The notes: generated by a model from the letters alone, not told the origin. DNA of 64,000 nucleotides from Anaerolineales bacterium (GCA_015075405.1 JABTUK010000003.1:1364001-1428000), one strand, 5' to 3'. Counted from the first letter of the stretch, positions 17,298-26,687 are shown. A program made the numbers and translations.

Positions 17298-17837
17298 GTG
17301 ATTCAAATCCACCGTATTGGTTGGCTAGTCTCGATCATTCTGCTCATTGGCCTGACCGGCTGCGCCGCCGAGGCCACCCTGGTCCCGCCCACGCCCCGGC
17401 CCAATCAGGAACGGGTCCACATAGGCGACCTGGAAATTGTAACCGGCCAGACCATTTATGTCCCCGCTTACTCCGACATTTACTTTGACACCAACAAAAG
17501 TTTAGACCTGGCCATTACCTTGAGCGTCCATAACACCGACCTGGCCCACTCGATTGTGCTGACCTCGGTGCGCTATTACAACACCCAGGGTCAACTGGTC
17601 CAGGAGTTCATCAGCCAGCCCCGGCCGCTTGGCCCGCTGGAAGCCGTGGACTTTTTTGTGCCCCCTTCCGACGAAACCGGCGGGGTCGGCGCTAATTTTA
17701 TCGTCGAATGGGGCGCTGAACAGCCGGTCTACGAGCCGGTGGTCGAGGCGGTGATGATAGGCACGATTACTTCGCTCGGCTTCTCTTTTACCAGTCCCGG
17801 CCGGGTGATTAGTCAAACTGGGACATTTGGCGAGTGA
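17298..17837 (+). CDS. DUF3124 lipoprotein
   Basis: 179 residues from a GTG preceded by GAGGAGGAAAGC. Lipoprotein signal peptide with lipobox LTGC (Cys about 21). Mature part matches the DUF3124 pattern: IYVPAYSDIYF, the NTDLAHSIVLTSVRYY strand and VDFFVPPSDETGGVGANFIVEW. The fold is predicted immunoglobulin-like; role unknown. Faces outward on the membrane. Confidence 0.8.
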   Translation: MIQIHRIGWLVSIILLIGLTGCAAEATLVPPTPRPNQERVHIGDLEIVTGQTIYVPAYSDIYFDTNKSLDLAITLSVHNTDLAHSIVLTSVRYYNTQGQLVQEFISQPRPLGPLEAVDFFVPPSDETGGVGANFIVEWGAEQPVYEPVVEAVMIGTITSLGFSFTSPGRVISQTGTFGE

Positions 17838-17966
17838 GGCTTTGGGTGATCATCGTTAGAAACAGCTTTTCAATTCAGTCCTGAATTTTGGTTGGAGTCA
17901 GCTTGTCCCCATCAGTTCAAATGCGTGGTATAATCTAAGGTAGTTCAATCCCGGAGGTGAGTTATA

Positions 17967-18245
17967 ATCGAGCGTTATACTATGATTGGCACACTTTCTG
18001 ATGAAAAAACAGTTATCCTGGATGAGCCTGTTTCTCTGCCGGCAGGACGGGTACGCATTACTGTTGAAACCTGACCCGCGCCTGATTTTTGGATCGGGGC
18101 GACCGTAGCTGAACTGGCCGAGGCGCAAGGAGTAAATCCTGTTCGAGACCTGGATGACCTGAAAGGGGCTTTTTGGTCTGAAGATGAAACTATTGATGAT
18201 TTCATCAAAGCGGTGTACGACTGGCGTCATGAAGAATTAGATTGA
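17967..18245 (+). pseudogene. Antitoxin-like gene broken by an in-frame stop
   Basis: From the ATG at 17982 the frame reads MIGTLSDEKTVILDEPVSLP and onward, hits TGA after 30 codons (18072-18074), then continues in the same frame for 56 codons to TGA at 18243-18245 (PAPDFWIGATVAELAEAQG..., ending WRHEELD). The whole resembles a VapB-like antitoxin. GGAGGTGA (17953-17960) is too far from the ATG but well placed for an ATA/ATC codon at 17964-17969, so the start may be mutated too. TATAAT at 17929-17934 could be its promoter. The next gene begins like a VapC toxin, supporting this reading. Confidence 0.65.
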
Positions 18246-18257
18246 TCGGCTCACCCT

Positions 18258-19284
18258 ATGGATTACCTGCTGCTTGATACAGATGTCTGCTCTTTTCCGT
18301 TCAGCGTGGGCGATTTTGCCTTGTTTGTCAACTACCTGGGCGCAGTGACGGAATTTGTCGGTTATGTCGGCTTTTTGTGGGCCAGGTATAAACAGGCCGG
18401 GGTGGCCGTCAGCCGCATGGTCCGCCTGCTGCAAGGCGCGCCGCCGCTAGAGCTGGTCCAGCCGGGGCCGGTCTACCTGACCGAGCCGCTGCCCGATGTG
18501 CCCTTACACCCCCGGCAGGCCGAACACCGTTTGGAGTTGCTGGAACTGCGCGGGCTGACTTATCGCCATCTCGATTCGGGCCGGGGGATTGAAGATATTA
18601 GCTTGCGGCTGGAGCGCGGCTCTTTTACGGTCATCACCGGACGGATTGGGGCGGGCAAAACAACACTGCTACGGGTGCTGCTGGGCCTGCTGCCCCGTGA
18701 AGCCGGCCAGATACTCTGGAACGGCGCACCGGTTGCCGCCCCGCCGACTTCTTTACCCCACCGCGCGGCGCCTATATTGCCCAGGCGCCGCGCCTGTTCA
18801 GCCTGACCCTGCGTGAGAATCTGCTATTGGGACTGCCGGAAGAGTAAGTAGACCTGGCCGGGGCCTCCGGGCGGCGGTGCTGGAACAGGATTTGGAGAGC
18901 CTGGAAAAAGAGCTGGACACGCTGGTTGGCCCCAAGGGGGTCAAGCTGTCGGGCGGGCAGGCGCAGCGCGCCGCCACGGCCCGCATGTTTGTGCGCGACC
19001 CGAAACTGCTGGTCTTTGACGACCTATCCAGCGCTCTCGACGTGGAAACCGAACGCCTCTTGTGGGATCGGCTCTTCACCCGCACCGCCCCCACCTGCCT
19101 GGTGGTCTCCCACCGCCGGGCTGCCCTGCGCCGGGCCGACCAGATTATTGTGCTCAAGGATGGGCGTGTTGTGGCTCAGGGCAAGCTGGCGGGTCTGCTC
19201 GCCAGTAGCCCGGAGATGCAGCAGTTGTGGGCCGATAATGCCGATACGGGCAATGGAAGGAATGGGGTTAAGGGGCAAGGGTAA
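18258..19284 (+). pseudogene. VapC start joined to a frameshifted ABC exporter
   Basis: The first 14 or so codons (MDYLLLDTDVCSF) look like the start of a PIN-domain VapC toxin. The frame then passes without a break into the end of an ABC membrane domain (FALFVNYLGAVTEFVGYVGFL) and an ATPase domain with Walker A GRIGAGKTT. Near 18735 the homologous frame shifts (continuing as YIAQAPRLFSLTLRENLL), meets TAA at about 18844, and shifts again near 18865 into a segment with signature LSGGQAQR and Walker B LLVFDDLSSALD. Three frames are needed to read one protein, so it is dead. The missing parts are the toxin body and most of the exporter membrane domain. Confidence 0.8.
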
Positions 19285-19363
19285 AGAGGTTTTTAGCCGC
19301 GAGTATTTTAGTTTGGAGGCGAGTTATAAAGGGGGGGCCACAAAACTCCCCATATGTAACAGT

Positions 19364-19510
19364 AAATTAACTGGTTGACTGACTAATTTAACCTTGTGGC
19401 TCAAATTAACCGCCGAGAGCGCAGAGTCCGCCGAGAAATTTATAAAAATCTCTGCGTTTTCGGCGTCCTCTGCAGTGAAATATTAAATCTGTCAGTCAAT
19501 CAGGTAAATT
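19364..19510. mobile_element. MITE-like element with internal hairpin
   Basis: Outer inverted repeats of about 25 bases (AAATTAACTGGTTGACTGAC at 19364, complement with mismatches at 19485-19510) enclose a second hairpin (19410-19477) whose loop contains TTTATAAAAA. It ends at the stop codon of the FecE-like gene. Confidence 0.6.
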
Positions 19511-20393
19511 AAATCAAACCGGCAGAGTACAGCCCATAAGGAATACAGAAAGGCGCTCCCGTGCGAGGGTCGGACACGATGTCGGCTTCGACGCCGAAGA
19601 CGGAGCGCAGAATTGCTGGGGTGATCACCTCAGCCGGGGGGCCTGCCGCAACAATTTCGCCGCCGTTCAAAGCAACAATGTGGTGAGCATGGCGAGCCGC
19701 GTGATTGAGATCATGGACGACCATCACTACGGTCCGCCCCTCTGCCTGATTGAGCTGCTCCAGCAAGTGCAGCACTTCAAGCTGGTGGGCCAGGTCGAGA
19801 AAGGTGGTTGGCTCATCCAGCAGCAGCAGTTCGGTTTCCTGGGCCAGGGTCATGGCAATCCAGGCCCGTTGGCGCTGCCCGCCCGACAGTTCATCGGCGG
19901 GGCGCTCGGCAAGTTCGGTCATGCCGGTGATGGCCAGGGCGCGATTGACGGCTGCCTCGTCTTCACTGCGCCACTGCTGTAGCCAGCCCTGGTGAGGATA
20001 GCGACCCTGGGCCACCAACTCGCGCACGGTCAACCCTTCCGGCGCTACCGGCGATTGGGGCAGAATACCCAACTGCTTGGCCAACTCCCGCGTGGGAATG
20101 GATTGAATAGCGACTCCATCCAACAAGACAGTCCCCCCTCGGGGCTTGAGCAGCCGGGCCAGCCCTCGCAGCAGGGTTGATTTGCCGCTGCCGTTTGGTC
20201 CCACCAGGGCGGTGATCTGTCCGCGCGGGATGGAAACGGTCAACCCGGCGATAATCGTTGTCTCATCATAAGCCAGGGTCAAGTTCCGGGTGCTCAGGCT
20301 GGTTGAAAACGGAGCGGGATGTTCTATAGGCCCTGAGCCATTGGCCGCCGGCGGTGTGAGGATTTCGGCCTGTCTATTTGTGGTGGTCATCAT
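19509..20393 (-). CDS. Iron-siderophore ABC transporter ATPase
   Basis: About 294 residues from the ATG at 20393 (MMTTTNRQAE), preceded by GGATGGAG; a longer frame would overlap the permease by 50 bases and is less likely. Walker A GPNGSGKST, signature LSGGQRQRAW, Walker B LLLLDEPTTFLD and H-loop VVHDLNH identify a FecE/FepC-type importer ATPase. It powers the two FecCD permeases upstream in the same operon. Confidence 0.9.
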   Translation of the reverse strand: MMTTTNRQAEILTPPAANGSGPIEHPAPFSTSLSTRNLTLAYDETTIIAGLTVSIPRGQITALVGPNGSGKSTLLRGLARLLKPRGGTVLLDGVAIQSIPTRELAKQLGILPQSPVAPEGLTVRELVAQGRYPHQGWLQQWRSEDEAAVNRALAITGMTELAERPADELSGGQRQRAWIAMTLAQETELLLLDEPTTFLDLAHQLEVLHLLEQLNQAEGRTVVMVVHDLNHAARHAHHIVALNGGEIVAAGPPAEVITPAILRSVFGVEADIVSDPRTGAPFCIPYGLYSAGLI

Positions 20394-20424
20394 AAATTCT
20401 CCATCCTTCTCATCCCTCTGATCG

Positions 20425-21471
20425 TTACCGATGCTGTTGTTGGTAAAGCAAATATACAAAAAATGGCGCGCCAATCACCGCCGTAATCAAGCCGCAAGGC
20501 AGTTCAATCGGGGCAAACAGGGTCCGCCCCAGCAAATCGGCGGCCACCACAATCAGGCCGCCGACCAGGCCGGCGGTGGGCAGCAACCCTTCGTGCAGCG
20601 GGCCGACCAGCCGCCGGGCAAAGTGCGGGGCCATCAAGCCGACAAAGCCGATGGTTCCCGCCGCGGCCACCGTGGCCCCGGCCAGCGCTACGGCCGTCAA
20701 CAGCAGCAGCCCGCGCTGCCAGGCCACCCGGCTGCCCAGACCGCGCGCCACCTCTTCGCCCAGGTTGAGGATATTCAGGTGGCGGGCCAGCCATAAGGCC
20801 AGCGGAACAAAAACCAGCAGCCAGGGTAATAAAGCGTTCAGCTCCGCCCAGGAGCGGGCATAGACGCTGCCGGTCAGCCAGATCATGGCCCGCTGGACAT
20901 CGTAAACATCGCCAAAGGTTATCATCAGGGTCGTGCCCGCCCCGGCGATGGCTCCCAAGCCCACGCCGATCAGAATCATGCGCATAGGCGAGTCGCCTTT
21001 GCGCCAGGCCAGGACATAGATTAGCCCGGCCACCATCAACGCCCCGGCAAAGGCGGCCAGCGGCAAAACACCGGCGGGCACGCCCTTTACCAGCACAATC
21101 AAGGTGACGGCCACCAACCCGGCCCCGGCGCTGACGCCGATAATATCGGGCGAGGCCAGCGGGTTGCGGGTCAAGCCCTGCATGATGGCCCCAGAGATAC
21201 CCAGGGCCATGCCGACCCCCGCAGCCACCAACATGCGCGGCAGGCGCAGGATGTTGACAATGAACTCGTAATCAGGGTTAGCGGTGGGCAGGCCCAACAC
21301 GGTACGGATCACATCGAGCGGGGGCACCGGGTACTCGCCCACGCCGATGTTAATGACCATCACCGCCACAATAGCCAGCGTTGCCAGCAGCAGCACCGGC
21401 GGTACGCGCCGGTCAATGCGCCAGGAGAGCGGTGGATATTTTGTACGGACAATAAACCAGGGTTGTTGCAT
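20425..21471 (-). CDS. FecCD family iron-siderophore permease
   Basis: 348 residues with about ten membrane helices. FecCD hallmarks: RLPRMLVAAGVGMALGISGA, MQGLTRNPLASPDIIGVSAGAG and GFVGLMAPHFARRLVGP. GGAGG lies before the ATG. With the second permease (21584-22627) it probably forms a heterodimeric channel, as in FepD/FepG. Confidence 0.92.
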   Translation of the reverse strand: MQQPWFIVRTKYPPLSWRIDRRVPPVLLLATLAIVAVMVINIGVGEYPVPPLDVIRTVLGLPTANPDYEFIVNILRLPRMLVAAGVGMALGISGAIMQGLTRNPLASPDIIGVSAGAGLVAVTLIVLVKGVPAGVLPLAAFAGALMVAGLIYVLAWRKGDSPMRMILIGVGLGAIAGAGTTLMITFGDVYDVQRAMIWLTGSVYARSWAELNALLPWLLVFVPLALWLARHLNILNLGEEVARGLGSRVAWQRGLLLLTAVALAGATVAAAGTIGFVGLMAPHFARRLVGPLHEGLLPTAGLVGGLIVVAADLLGRTLFAPIELPCGLITAVIGAPFFVYLLYQQQHR

Positions 21472-21494
21472 CTGTTCCTCCAGGGTAGCAAGTA

Positions 21495-21594
21495 TAGCCG
21501 GGGAGCAGGGGGGTAGGGGGGCAGGGGAGACCTTCTCAAATTTCCCCCCTGCCCCCTCTCTCCTCTGCTCCCCCGCTCCCTGGCTATTTTCTCA
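21495..21594. repeat. G/C-rich palindrome between the permease genes
   Basis: A left arm of GGGGAGCAGGGGGG-type sequence is followed by its complement (CCCCTGCCCCC, CTCTGCTCCCCC). It fills the gap between the two permeases and reaches into the 3' end of the first. A similar CTCTGCTCCCCCGCTC stretch is in the coding sequence of the first gene near base 755. Confidence 0.65.
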
Positions 21595-22627
21595 CCCGCC
21601 AACGCACCAGCCAGATGAAAAACGGCCCGCCAATTAAGGCCGTCATCACCCCGACCGGCAGTTCGAGGGGGCGCAGGACCAGCCGGGCAGCCACGTCCGA
21701 AATTACCAAAAAGATGGCCCCCAGCAGGGCCGCGTAGGGCAGCACCCAGCGGTAATCCACCCCCACGATGAAACGGACTACGTGAGGGATGACCAGACCG
21801 ACAAAACCGATGGGGCCAGCTACAGCAGTGGATGCCCCGGCCAGAAGCACCACGGCTATAGCGGATAACGCCTTCACCCAACCTGTTTTCTGGCCCAATC
21901 CTTTAGCCACATCATCTCCCAGCGACAGTGTGGTAATCTGCCGGCCCAGCGCTAGAGCCAAAATCAGCCCGGCCAGAAGATAAGGCGACGCCTGCAGCAG
22001 CAGCCCCAAATCGCGCCCGGCAATCGAGCCGGCCAGCCAGAAGCGAACTTCCTCCAGGGTGCGCTGGTTGAAGATCAGCATGCCGGTGGTCAATGAGGAA
22101 AGCAAGGCCGTGAGGGCCGCCCCGGCAATGGTCAGCTTGAGCGGGGTTGGGCCGCCCCGGCCCATCGAGCCGAGAACATAAACGGCCACCGAGGTCAGCG
22201 CCGCCCCGGTAAAGGCGAACAGGGCATAGACGGCCAGCGAATTGATGCCCAGAAAATAAACCGCGGCCACCACCCCCAACGCCGCTCCGGTTTCGATGCC
22301 GAGGATGCCGGTGTCGGCCAGGGGGTTGCGGGTCAATCCCTGCATCACTGCCCCCGCCACCGCCAGGGCTGCGCCGACCAATACGGCTACCGCCGCTCGC
22401 GGCACGCGCAGGGTGCGGATAATCAGGTGGTTGGTTGCGGTGGGGTCGAAGTTGAAGAGGGCCTCCAGCACCGTTGGCGGGTCAATATCGGCCGCGCCAA
22501 AAGCGATAGAAGACATCATGGCTATGCCCAACAGGATCAAACAGACCCCCAGCCCGGCGACCAGGGCCGGCCGCGAGCGAACCAGGCGCAATGTGCGTGA
22601 TGATACAGAAACGGTGGCAGTTGTCAT
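21584..22627 (-). CDS. FecCD family iron-siderophore permease (second)
   Basis: About 347 residues from the ATG at 22627, which overlaps the FhuF-like stop by four bases (ATGA), favouring this start over the frame's earlier ATG. Hallmarks: RTLRVPRAAVAVLVGAALAV, MQGLTRNPLADTGILGIETG, GFVGLVIPHVVRFIVG. Probable partner of the downstream permease. Confidence 0.9.
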   Translation of the reverse strand: MTTATVSVSSRTLRLVRSRPALVAGLGVCLILLGIAMMSSIAFGAADIDPPTVLEALFNFDPTATNHLIIRTLRVPRAAVAVLVGAALAVAGAVMQGLTRNPLADTGILGIETGAALGVVAAVYFLGINSLAVYALFAFTGAALTSVAVYVLGSMGRGGPTPLKLTIAGAALTALLSSLTTGMLIFNQRTLEEVRFWLAGSIAGRDLGLLLQASPYLLAGLILALALGRQITTLSLGDDVAKGLGQKTGWVKALSAIAVVLLAGASTAVAGPIGFVGLVIPHVVRFIVGVDYRWVLPYAALLGAIFLVISDVAARLVLRPLELPVGVMTALIGGPFFIWLVRWRVRK

Positions 22628-23487
22628 AAGGTATATTTTCGGGCCATATAGTCGAGCAGGCGTTGGTTGCGCTCTGCTTCCGGGCGGAGGACACAGGTGG
22701 CGCATTTTTCGCCGGTTTCGCCGGCGCGATAGTAGAGACAGCAACCGCCGCGCGTGCGAAAGGTTTCACAGTGGCCCTGGTATTCCAGAGTGAGATAGCC
22801 GGTCCCTGGGTTACGGAGCGGGGAGCCGGCAGCCTTAACAAAAGCCAGGCCCTCCTCCCGGCCTCGGGCTTCATCGCCCAAGCTCGCCCCGGCGTGCTGG
22901 AAAAGCGAGGCAAAGGTATCGGCGGCCAGGTTCCATTGGGCGCGTTGGCCCAGGTGGGTGCGGTGGGCGATGGCCTGAATCAATGGGGCCAGATGTGCCT
23001 CCAGCCGTAGCCGCAGCCAGGTGCGTAAATCGGCTTCATCAGCTCTGATTTCTACGCCGGGCTGGCCGGCGGCCGGGTCGCTGGGCAGGGCGACGAAGCG
23101 AGGACTCAAAAAGCGCACCTCGAACCGTTCAGCTTCGCCGCTTTCACCCTCTTCGCGCCAGGTAAAGGTACTGTAGCGCAGGGCTATATTTTCGGCGGCC
23201 AGGTCGGGGACGCGCCGCTCGGTCAGATAGCAGCCGATAGCTGCGGCGGCTAAATACCAGGCATAATTGCCAATAAAAAATGAGCCTCTGACCCGACATT
23301 CCGCCTTGGGGTAGCGACGCACGCTCCAGGCCAGCCCTTCGTCGAGATGGGGCGGATCAGACCGCAGCAGGTCGGCGGCGCGGAACCAACCTGCTTCCAG
23401 CGGCCCTATCTCCGCGGCCAGGAAATGATCCAGCGCCCCAAGACGGGTTAAAGTTTCCTGTAAGGCCGGCATCTTTGTAAGTATCAT
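22624..23487 (-). CDS. FhuF-like [2Fe-2S] siderophore-iron reductase
   Basis: 287 residues. The C terminus has the FhuF-type cysteine pattern CCLYYRAGETGEKCATC (Cys-Cys-x10-Cys-x2-Cys), which binds a [2Fe-2S] cluster. The remainder is FhuF-like (HLAPLIQAIAH, LAADTFASLF). FhuF proteins reduce ferric siderophores in the cytoplasm to release iron. It lies between the binding-protein gene and the permeases with four-base overlap, so the transported compound is most likely a ferric siderophore. Confidence 0.85.
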   Translation of the reverse strand: MILTKMPALQETLTRLGALDHFLAAEIGPLEAGWFRAADLLRSDPPHLDEGLAWSVRRYPKAECRVRGSFFIGNYAWYLAAAAIGCYLTERRVPDLAAENIALRYSTFTWREEGESGEAERFEVRFLSPRFVALPSDPAAGQPGVEIRADEADLRTWLRLRLEAHLAPLIQAIAHRTHLGQRAQWNLAADTFASLFQHAGASLGDEARGREEGLAFVKAAGSPLRNPGTGYLTLEYQGHCETFRTRGGCCLYYRAGETGEKCATCVLRPEAERNQRLLDYMARKYTL

Positions 23488-23499
23488 AGTTCATCCTCG

Positions 23500-26406
23500 C
23501 TATTTCGCTTTGGTCAAGTAGCCAACCAGATCATCCAGCACATGGTTGGCGGCCTGAATGCCCAAGCCGCTGATCCAGGTATCGTCATCAACCGGCTCGA
23601 CCTGCCCGGCCTTGACGGCGTTCAGCGTGGTCCAGAGTTCACTTTCCATGAATTTGGCTAAATCGCTGTCTTCGGTATTGTAGCCAGTGAGGAAGATGTA
23701 ATCGGCGTCAACATCGGCTATCTGTTCCAGCGAAATTTCTGTGGCAAACTCGTCCTTATCCTGGGCCGGCGGGCGCTTTAAGCCGACATCCTGCAAAATG
23801 TAGCCGATGAATGAACCCTTAAGATAGAGCCGCACCTGATCGGGCCGGAAGCGGATGATGGAAATGGTCGTGTCCAGCTTGTCGCCCAAGGCCTTTTGTG
23901 TTTCGGCCACATGCGCTTCGTAATCGGCCAGGAGTTGTTCGGCTTCAGCACTTTTGCCCAACGCTTCGGCGTGCAAGCGGAAATTATCCTGCCAGGGTAC
24001 GCGCAGCGACTCCACAAAAACGGTTGGCGCAATTTCCGCCAGTTGGGGATAGATGGCCTCATGGCGCTGCTTGCTGCCTAGAATAAGATCAGGCTTAAGG
24101 GCCAAAATGGCTTCCAGGCTCGGCTCACCGACCGGGCCAATTTCGCTGATGCCGTCTAGTTGGCCGGTCAAGTAGCCCTGATATTCCTGAGCGTCGGCCA
24201 GCGGTGCGCCAACAGGTTTGACCCCCAAAGCCAGGGTATTGTCCAATTCGCCGGTATCCAGGACCACAACCCGCTGCGGGCTAACCGGCACGGCTATTTC
24301 ACCCATCACCGTCTGGATCAACCGGGTTTCAGGCGTTGAGGCGCTGGAAACCGCTGCCGCAGGAAAGGGGATTTCTGTAGGTGTAGTTGCCTCAGTATCG
24401 GTCAGGTAGGTAAAGAGGTCGTCAATGACTTTATTGGCCAGCAGGTAGGATTGGGAACGCCACCAGTAGCCCGGCACAAAAAAGGCTTTCCTCGCCTTGA
24501 CGGCGTTTAAGGTTTGCCACAGGGGTTTTTGCTCGAAGGTCTTGATAAAGGCGCTTTCTTCGCCGGCGATCTTCGGGTCGGTTGAGGCATAAGTGAAGTA
24601 GAAGAGAGCGTCGCCATCGGCCAAATCAAGCCGCTCCTCCGAGATTTCGATATATTGTTTTTCGCCGTAGCGAGCGATAGCGTCTTCGCCAACCAATGAC
24701 TGCGCTTCGGGCCGGGCCAGGCCAACATCGGCCAGGATAGCGCCGGGGGGCGAGTCGGGCATCCACAGGTAAAGGCCGTAGGTGCTGGCCGAGATCACCG
24801 AAACCTCCAGTTCGTCCGGCTGGCCTAAAGCAGCCTGCAATTCGGCCACGCGGGCGTTGTAGTTTGCTTCCATTTGGGCATAAAAGTCGGGTACGTTCAA
24901 AACCTCGCTCCAGAATTGCATGCCCAGCTTCCAGTCATCGTAAATGACCTGCTCAGGAACCACGAGGGGGGCGATGGCGCGGGCCTGTTCGACATCAATC
25001 GTATCCTCCGGGGCCAGGATGATATCCGGCTTCAAGAGTAGAATCTTTTCCAGTTCGGCCGGGTAGCCGACCGCCTCGATGCCGGCCAGGGTGTCGGCGT
25101 ACTGCGGCAGCAGCAGGGGCATTTCCTGCAGCATCCAATCGCTGGTGACTACCGGCGGTTGGCCGATCAACAGGGCCAATTCAAGCGAGGCGATATCCAG
25201 GGCCACAATTCGTTGGGGAGCAATGGGAAGACAAAGCGGCTCGGAGGCCAGCAGTTCGTGGTCAAAGGGGCGGAAACCCTCTGCGCAGTCGAGGGCGGCG
25301 GCCGGGTCAGTTTCAGCCGGGGCTGCATCTGCTGTTTTCTCCCCGGCCTGGGCCGCCGCCAGCTTGGGAACCAGCCCATCGAGCAGGAAGGGCAGGCTGA
25401 GCACGCTCACAAAGGAGGTCGCCCCGCCGAGCGGGTCGTCGTAGCTGTCAAGAAAAACTTCCCGGCCTTCGGTGTGGACGGGCAGCTTTTGGTAGACCGG
25501 CCCACCCAGCGGCCCTTGAGCCTCGTCGGCGTCAAGCCAGATAATCACGTCCACATCCAGCAGGTCGGCTCGCTCAAAGCTGAGGTTGCCGCCAAACTCT
25601 TCGCCGGTAATTTCGGCCAAGCCCTCAGGCAGTTTGAAGCCCAGAGCGGTCAGAAATCGCCCGCGGACATCCTCGCCGCCGTAAACCCAAATGCCCTCGT
25701 AAGGGGTGGCCACGATGGAGGTTGCGCCCACGAACTCAGGGTGCTCGGCCCGAACCTGCTCAAAGCGAGTTTCGACCTCGGTCACAAGCCGGTCGGCCTC
25801 CTCGGGCTGGCCAACGGCCTGGCCGACGGTACGGGTCAGCTCTTGCCAGGGAATGCCGTAGTCCACATAGTCGCCGGGTTGGGCCACTGTCGGGGCAATT
25901 TGGGTCAGGAGATCGTACTGCTCCTGGGTAACGCCCGCATACAGGGCCAAAATAAGATCAGGCTTGAGCGCAGCCAACTTTTCAAAGTTGATGGTCGAGG
26001 CATCGCCCACAAGTTCGGGTACGGGGGCATCGCCCAACTTCTCCTGCGCCCAGGGCCAGATCGCGCCAGGGTACTCGCCAAACCACTCGGTCGTCCCAAC
26101 CGGCACAATGCCCAGCGCCAGCAGGACATCCTGCTCGGTCAGGCCAACGGTCACGATCCGTTCGGGCCGCTGGGTGATCTCGGTGCGGCCATATTTGTGC
26201 TCGATGGTGACGGGGAAACTTTCAACCGCAGCTTCGACTGTTGCCGGGGCGTCGGTTGGTTCAGGCTCGACGGTAGCCGGCCTGGTTTCAGCCGGGGCGG
26301 GTGTTTCGACAATGACCTGTTCCGCCTCGGCTGCGGGGGTAGCTTGTCCGCCGCAGGCGGTAAGCAGGGCCAGCAATATTAACAAGATGATAAGGCGCAA
26401 GTTCAT
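23500..26406 (-). CDS. Lipoprotein with three tandem siderophore-binding (Peripla_BP_2) domains
   Basis: 968 residues, about three times the usual length. Lipobox LTAC (Cys18), then a Pro/Glu/Thr-rich linker to about residue 62. Domain 1 (about 64-350) begins with RPERIVTVGLTEQD, domain 2 (about 370-660) with APQRIVALDIASLE, domain 3 (about 690-965) with SPQRVVVLDTGELD. Each has the paired LKPD(L/I)IL motif and a closing DDLxxYL-like helix. Domains are joined by short Pro/Ala/Thr linkers. Family members capture ferric siderophores and deliver them to FecCD permeases. The domains are diverged from each other, so they may bind different siderophores. First gene of the import operon. Confidence 0.88.
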   Translation of the reverse strand: MNLRLIILLILLALLTACGGQATPAAEAEQVIVETPAPAETRPATVEPEPTDAPATVEAAVESFPVTIEHKYGRTEITQRPERIVTVGLTEQDVLLALGIVPVGTTEWFGEYPGAIWPWAQEKLGDAPVPELVGDASTINFEKLAALKPDLILALYAGVTQEQYDLLTQIAPTVAQPGDYVDYGIPWQELTRTVGQAVGQPEEADRLVTEVETRFEQVRAEHPEFVGATSIVATPYEGIWVYGGEDVRGRFLTALGFKLPEGLAEITGEEFGGNLSFERADLLDVDVIIWLDADEAQGPLGGPVYQKLPVHTEGREVFLDSYDDPLGGATSFVSVLSLPFLLDGLVPKLAAAQAGEKTADAAPAETDPAAALDCAEGFRPFDHELLASEPLCLPIAPQRIVALDIASLELALLIGQPPVVTSDWMLQEMPLLLPQYADTLAGIEAVGYPAELEKILLLKPDIILAPEDTIDVEQARAIAPLVVPEQVIYDDWKLGMQFWSEVLNVPDFYAQMEANYNARVAELQAALGQPDELEVSVISASTYGLYLWMPDSPPGAILADVGLARPEAQSLVGEDAIARYGEKQYIEISEERLDLADGDALFYFTYASTDPKIAGEESAFIKTFEQKPLWQTLNAVKARKAFFVPGYWWRSQSYLLANKVIDDLFTYLTDTEATTPTEIPFPAAAVSSASTPETRLIQTVMGEIAVPVSPQRVVVLDTGELDNTLALGVKPVGAPLADAQEYQGYLTGQLDGISEIGPVGEPSLEAILALKPDLILGSKQRHEAIYPQLAEIAPTVFVESLRVPWQDNFRLHAEALGKSAEAEQLLADYEAHVAETQKALGDKLDTTISIIRFRPDQVRLYLKGSFIGYILQDVGLKRPPAQDKDEFATEISLEQIADVDADYIFLTGYNTEDSDLAKFMESELWTTLNAVKAGQVEPVDDDTWISGLGIQAANHVLDDLVGYLTKAK

Positions 26407-26446
26407 GCAGCAATCTCCTTCAAAAATAGTAATCAGTAGTCAATAG

Positions 26447-26488
26447 TCAGAAAGATATTTTCATTCCTGGTGGCGTGCTCTGGCTCAT
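26447..26488 (-). other. Short leader ORF before the binding-protein gene
   Basis: Encodes MSQSTPPGMKISF with AGAGGAG upstream of the ATG, 40 bases before the start of the triple binding protein. It lies in copy A of a 50-base direct repeat. Could be a leader peptide or chance. Confidence 0.25.
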
Positions 26489-26625
26489 GAACACTCCTCT
26501 GAAAATAGGCACCCCGGAGTCCAAGAGCGCAGCTTTTGAATTGTGGTCGCAAAAGCTATGCTTTTGGACTCCATTTTCATTATTGGTGGTGTGCCATCAG
26601 GCTCGTGAACAACTCCTCATAAATA
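26457..26625. repeat. 50-base direct repeat flanking a GGAGTCCA palindrome
   Basis: Copy A (26457-26507) and copy B (26573-26625) share ATTTTCATT, GGTGG-GTGC, GGCTC-TGAACA and ACTCCTC. Between them is an inverted repeat (26516-26572) with arms GGAGTCCAAGAGCGCAGCTT / GCTATGCTTTTGGACTCC. Confidence 0.65.
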
Positions 26626-26642
26626 AACCATAGAATACCTTG

Positions 26643-26687
26643 CTACTTCGGTTGGGCCAGCAGACGGCGTGACTGCTTGGCTGCCAT
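26643..26687 (-). other. Short leader ORF with strong ribosome binding site
   Basis: Encodes MAAKQSRRLLAQPK. AAGGGGAA (26693-26700) is correctly placed before the ATG. It starts about 25 bases after the predicted transcription start of the iron operon, as a regulatory leader peptide would. No known leader family recognised. Confidence 0.3.

Noticed and set aside
18258..18806. Intact ABC transporter gene
   Set aside because: The homologous sequence continues in two other frames and has a stop; the start belongs to another family.
25159..26382. 407-residue plus-strand frame
   Set aside because: Antisense shadow of the triple binding protein.
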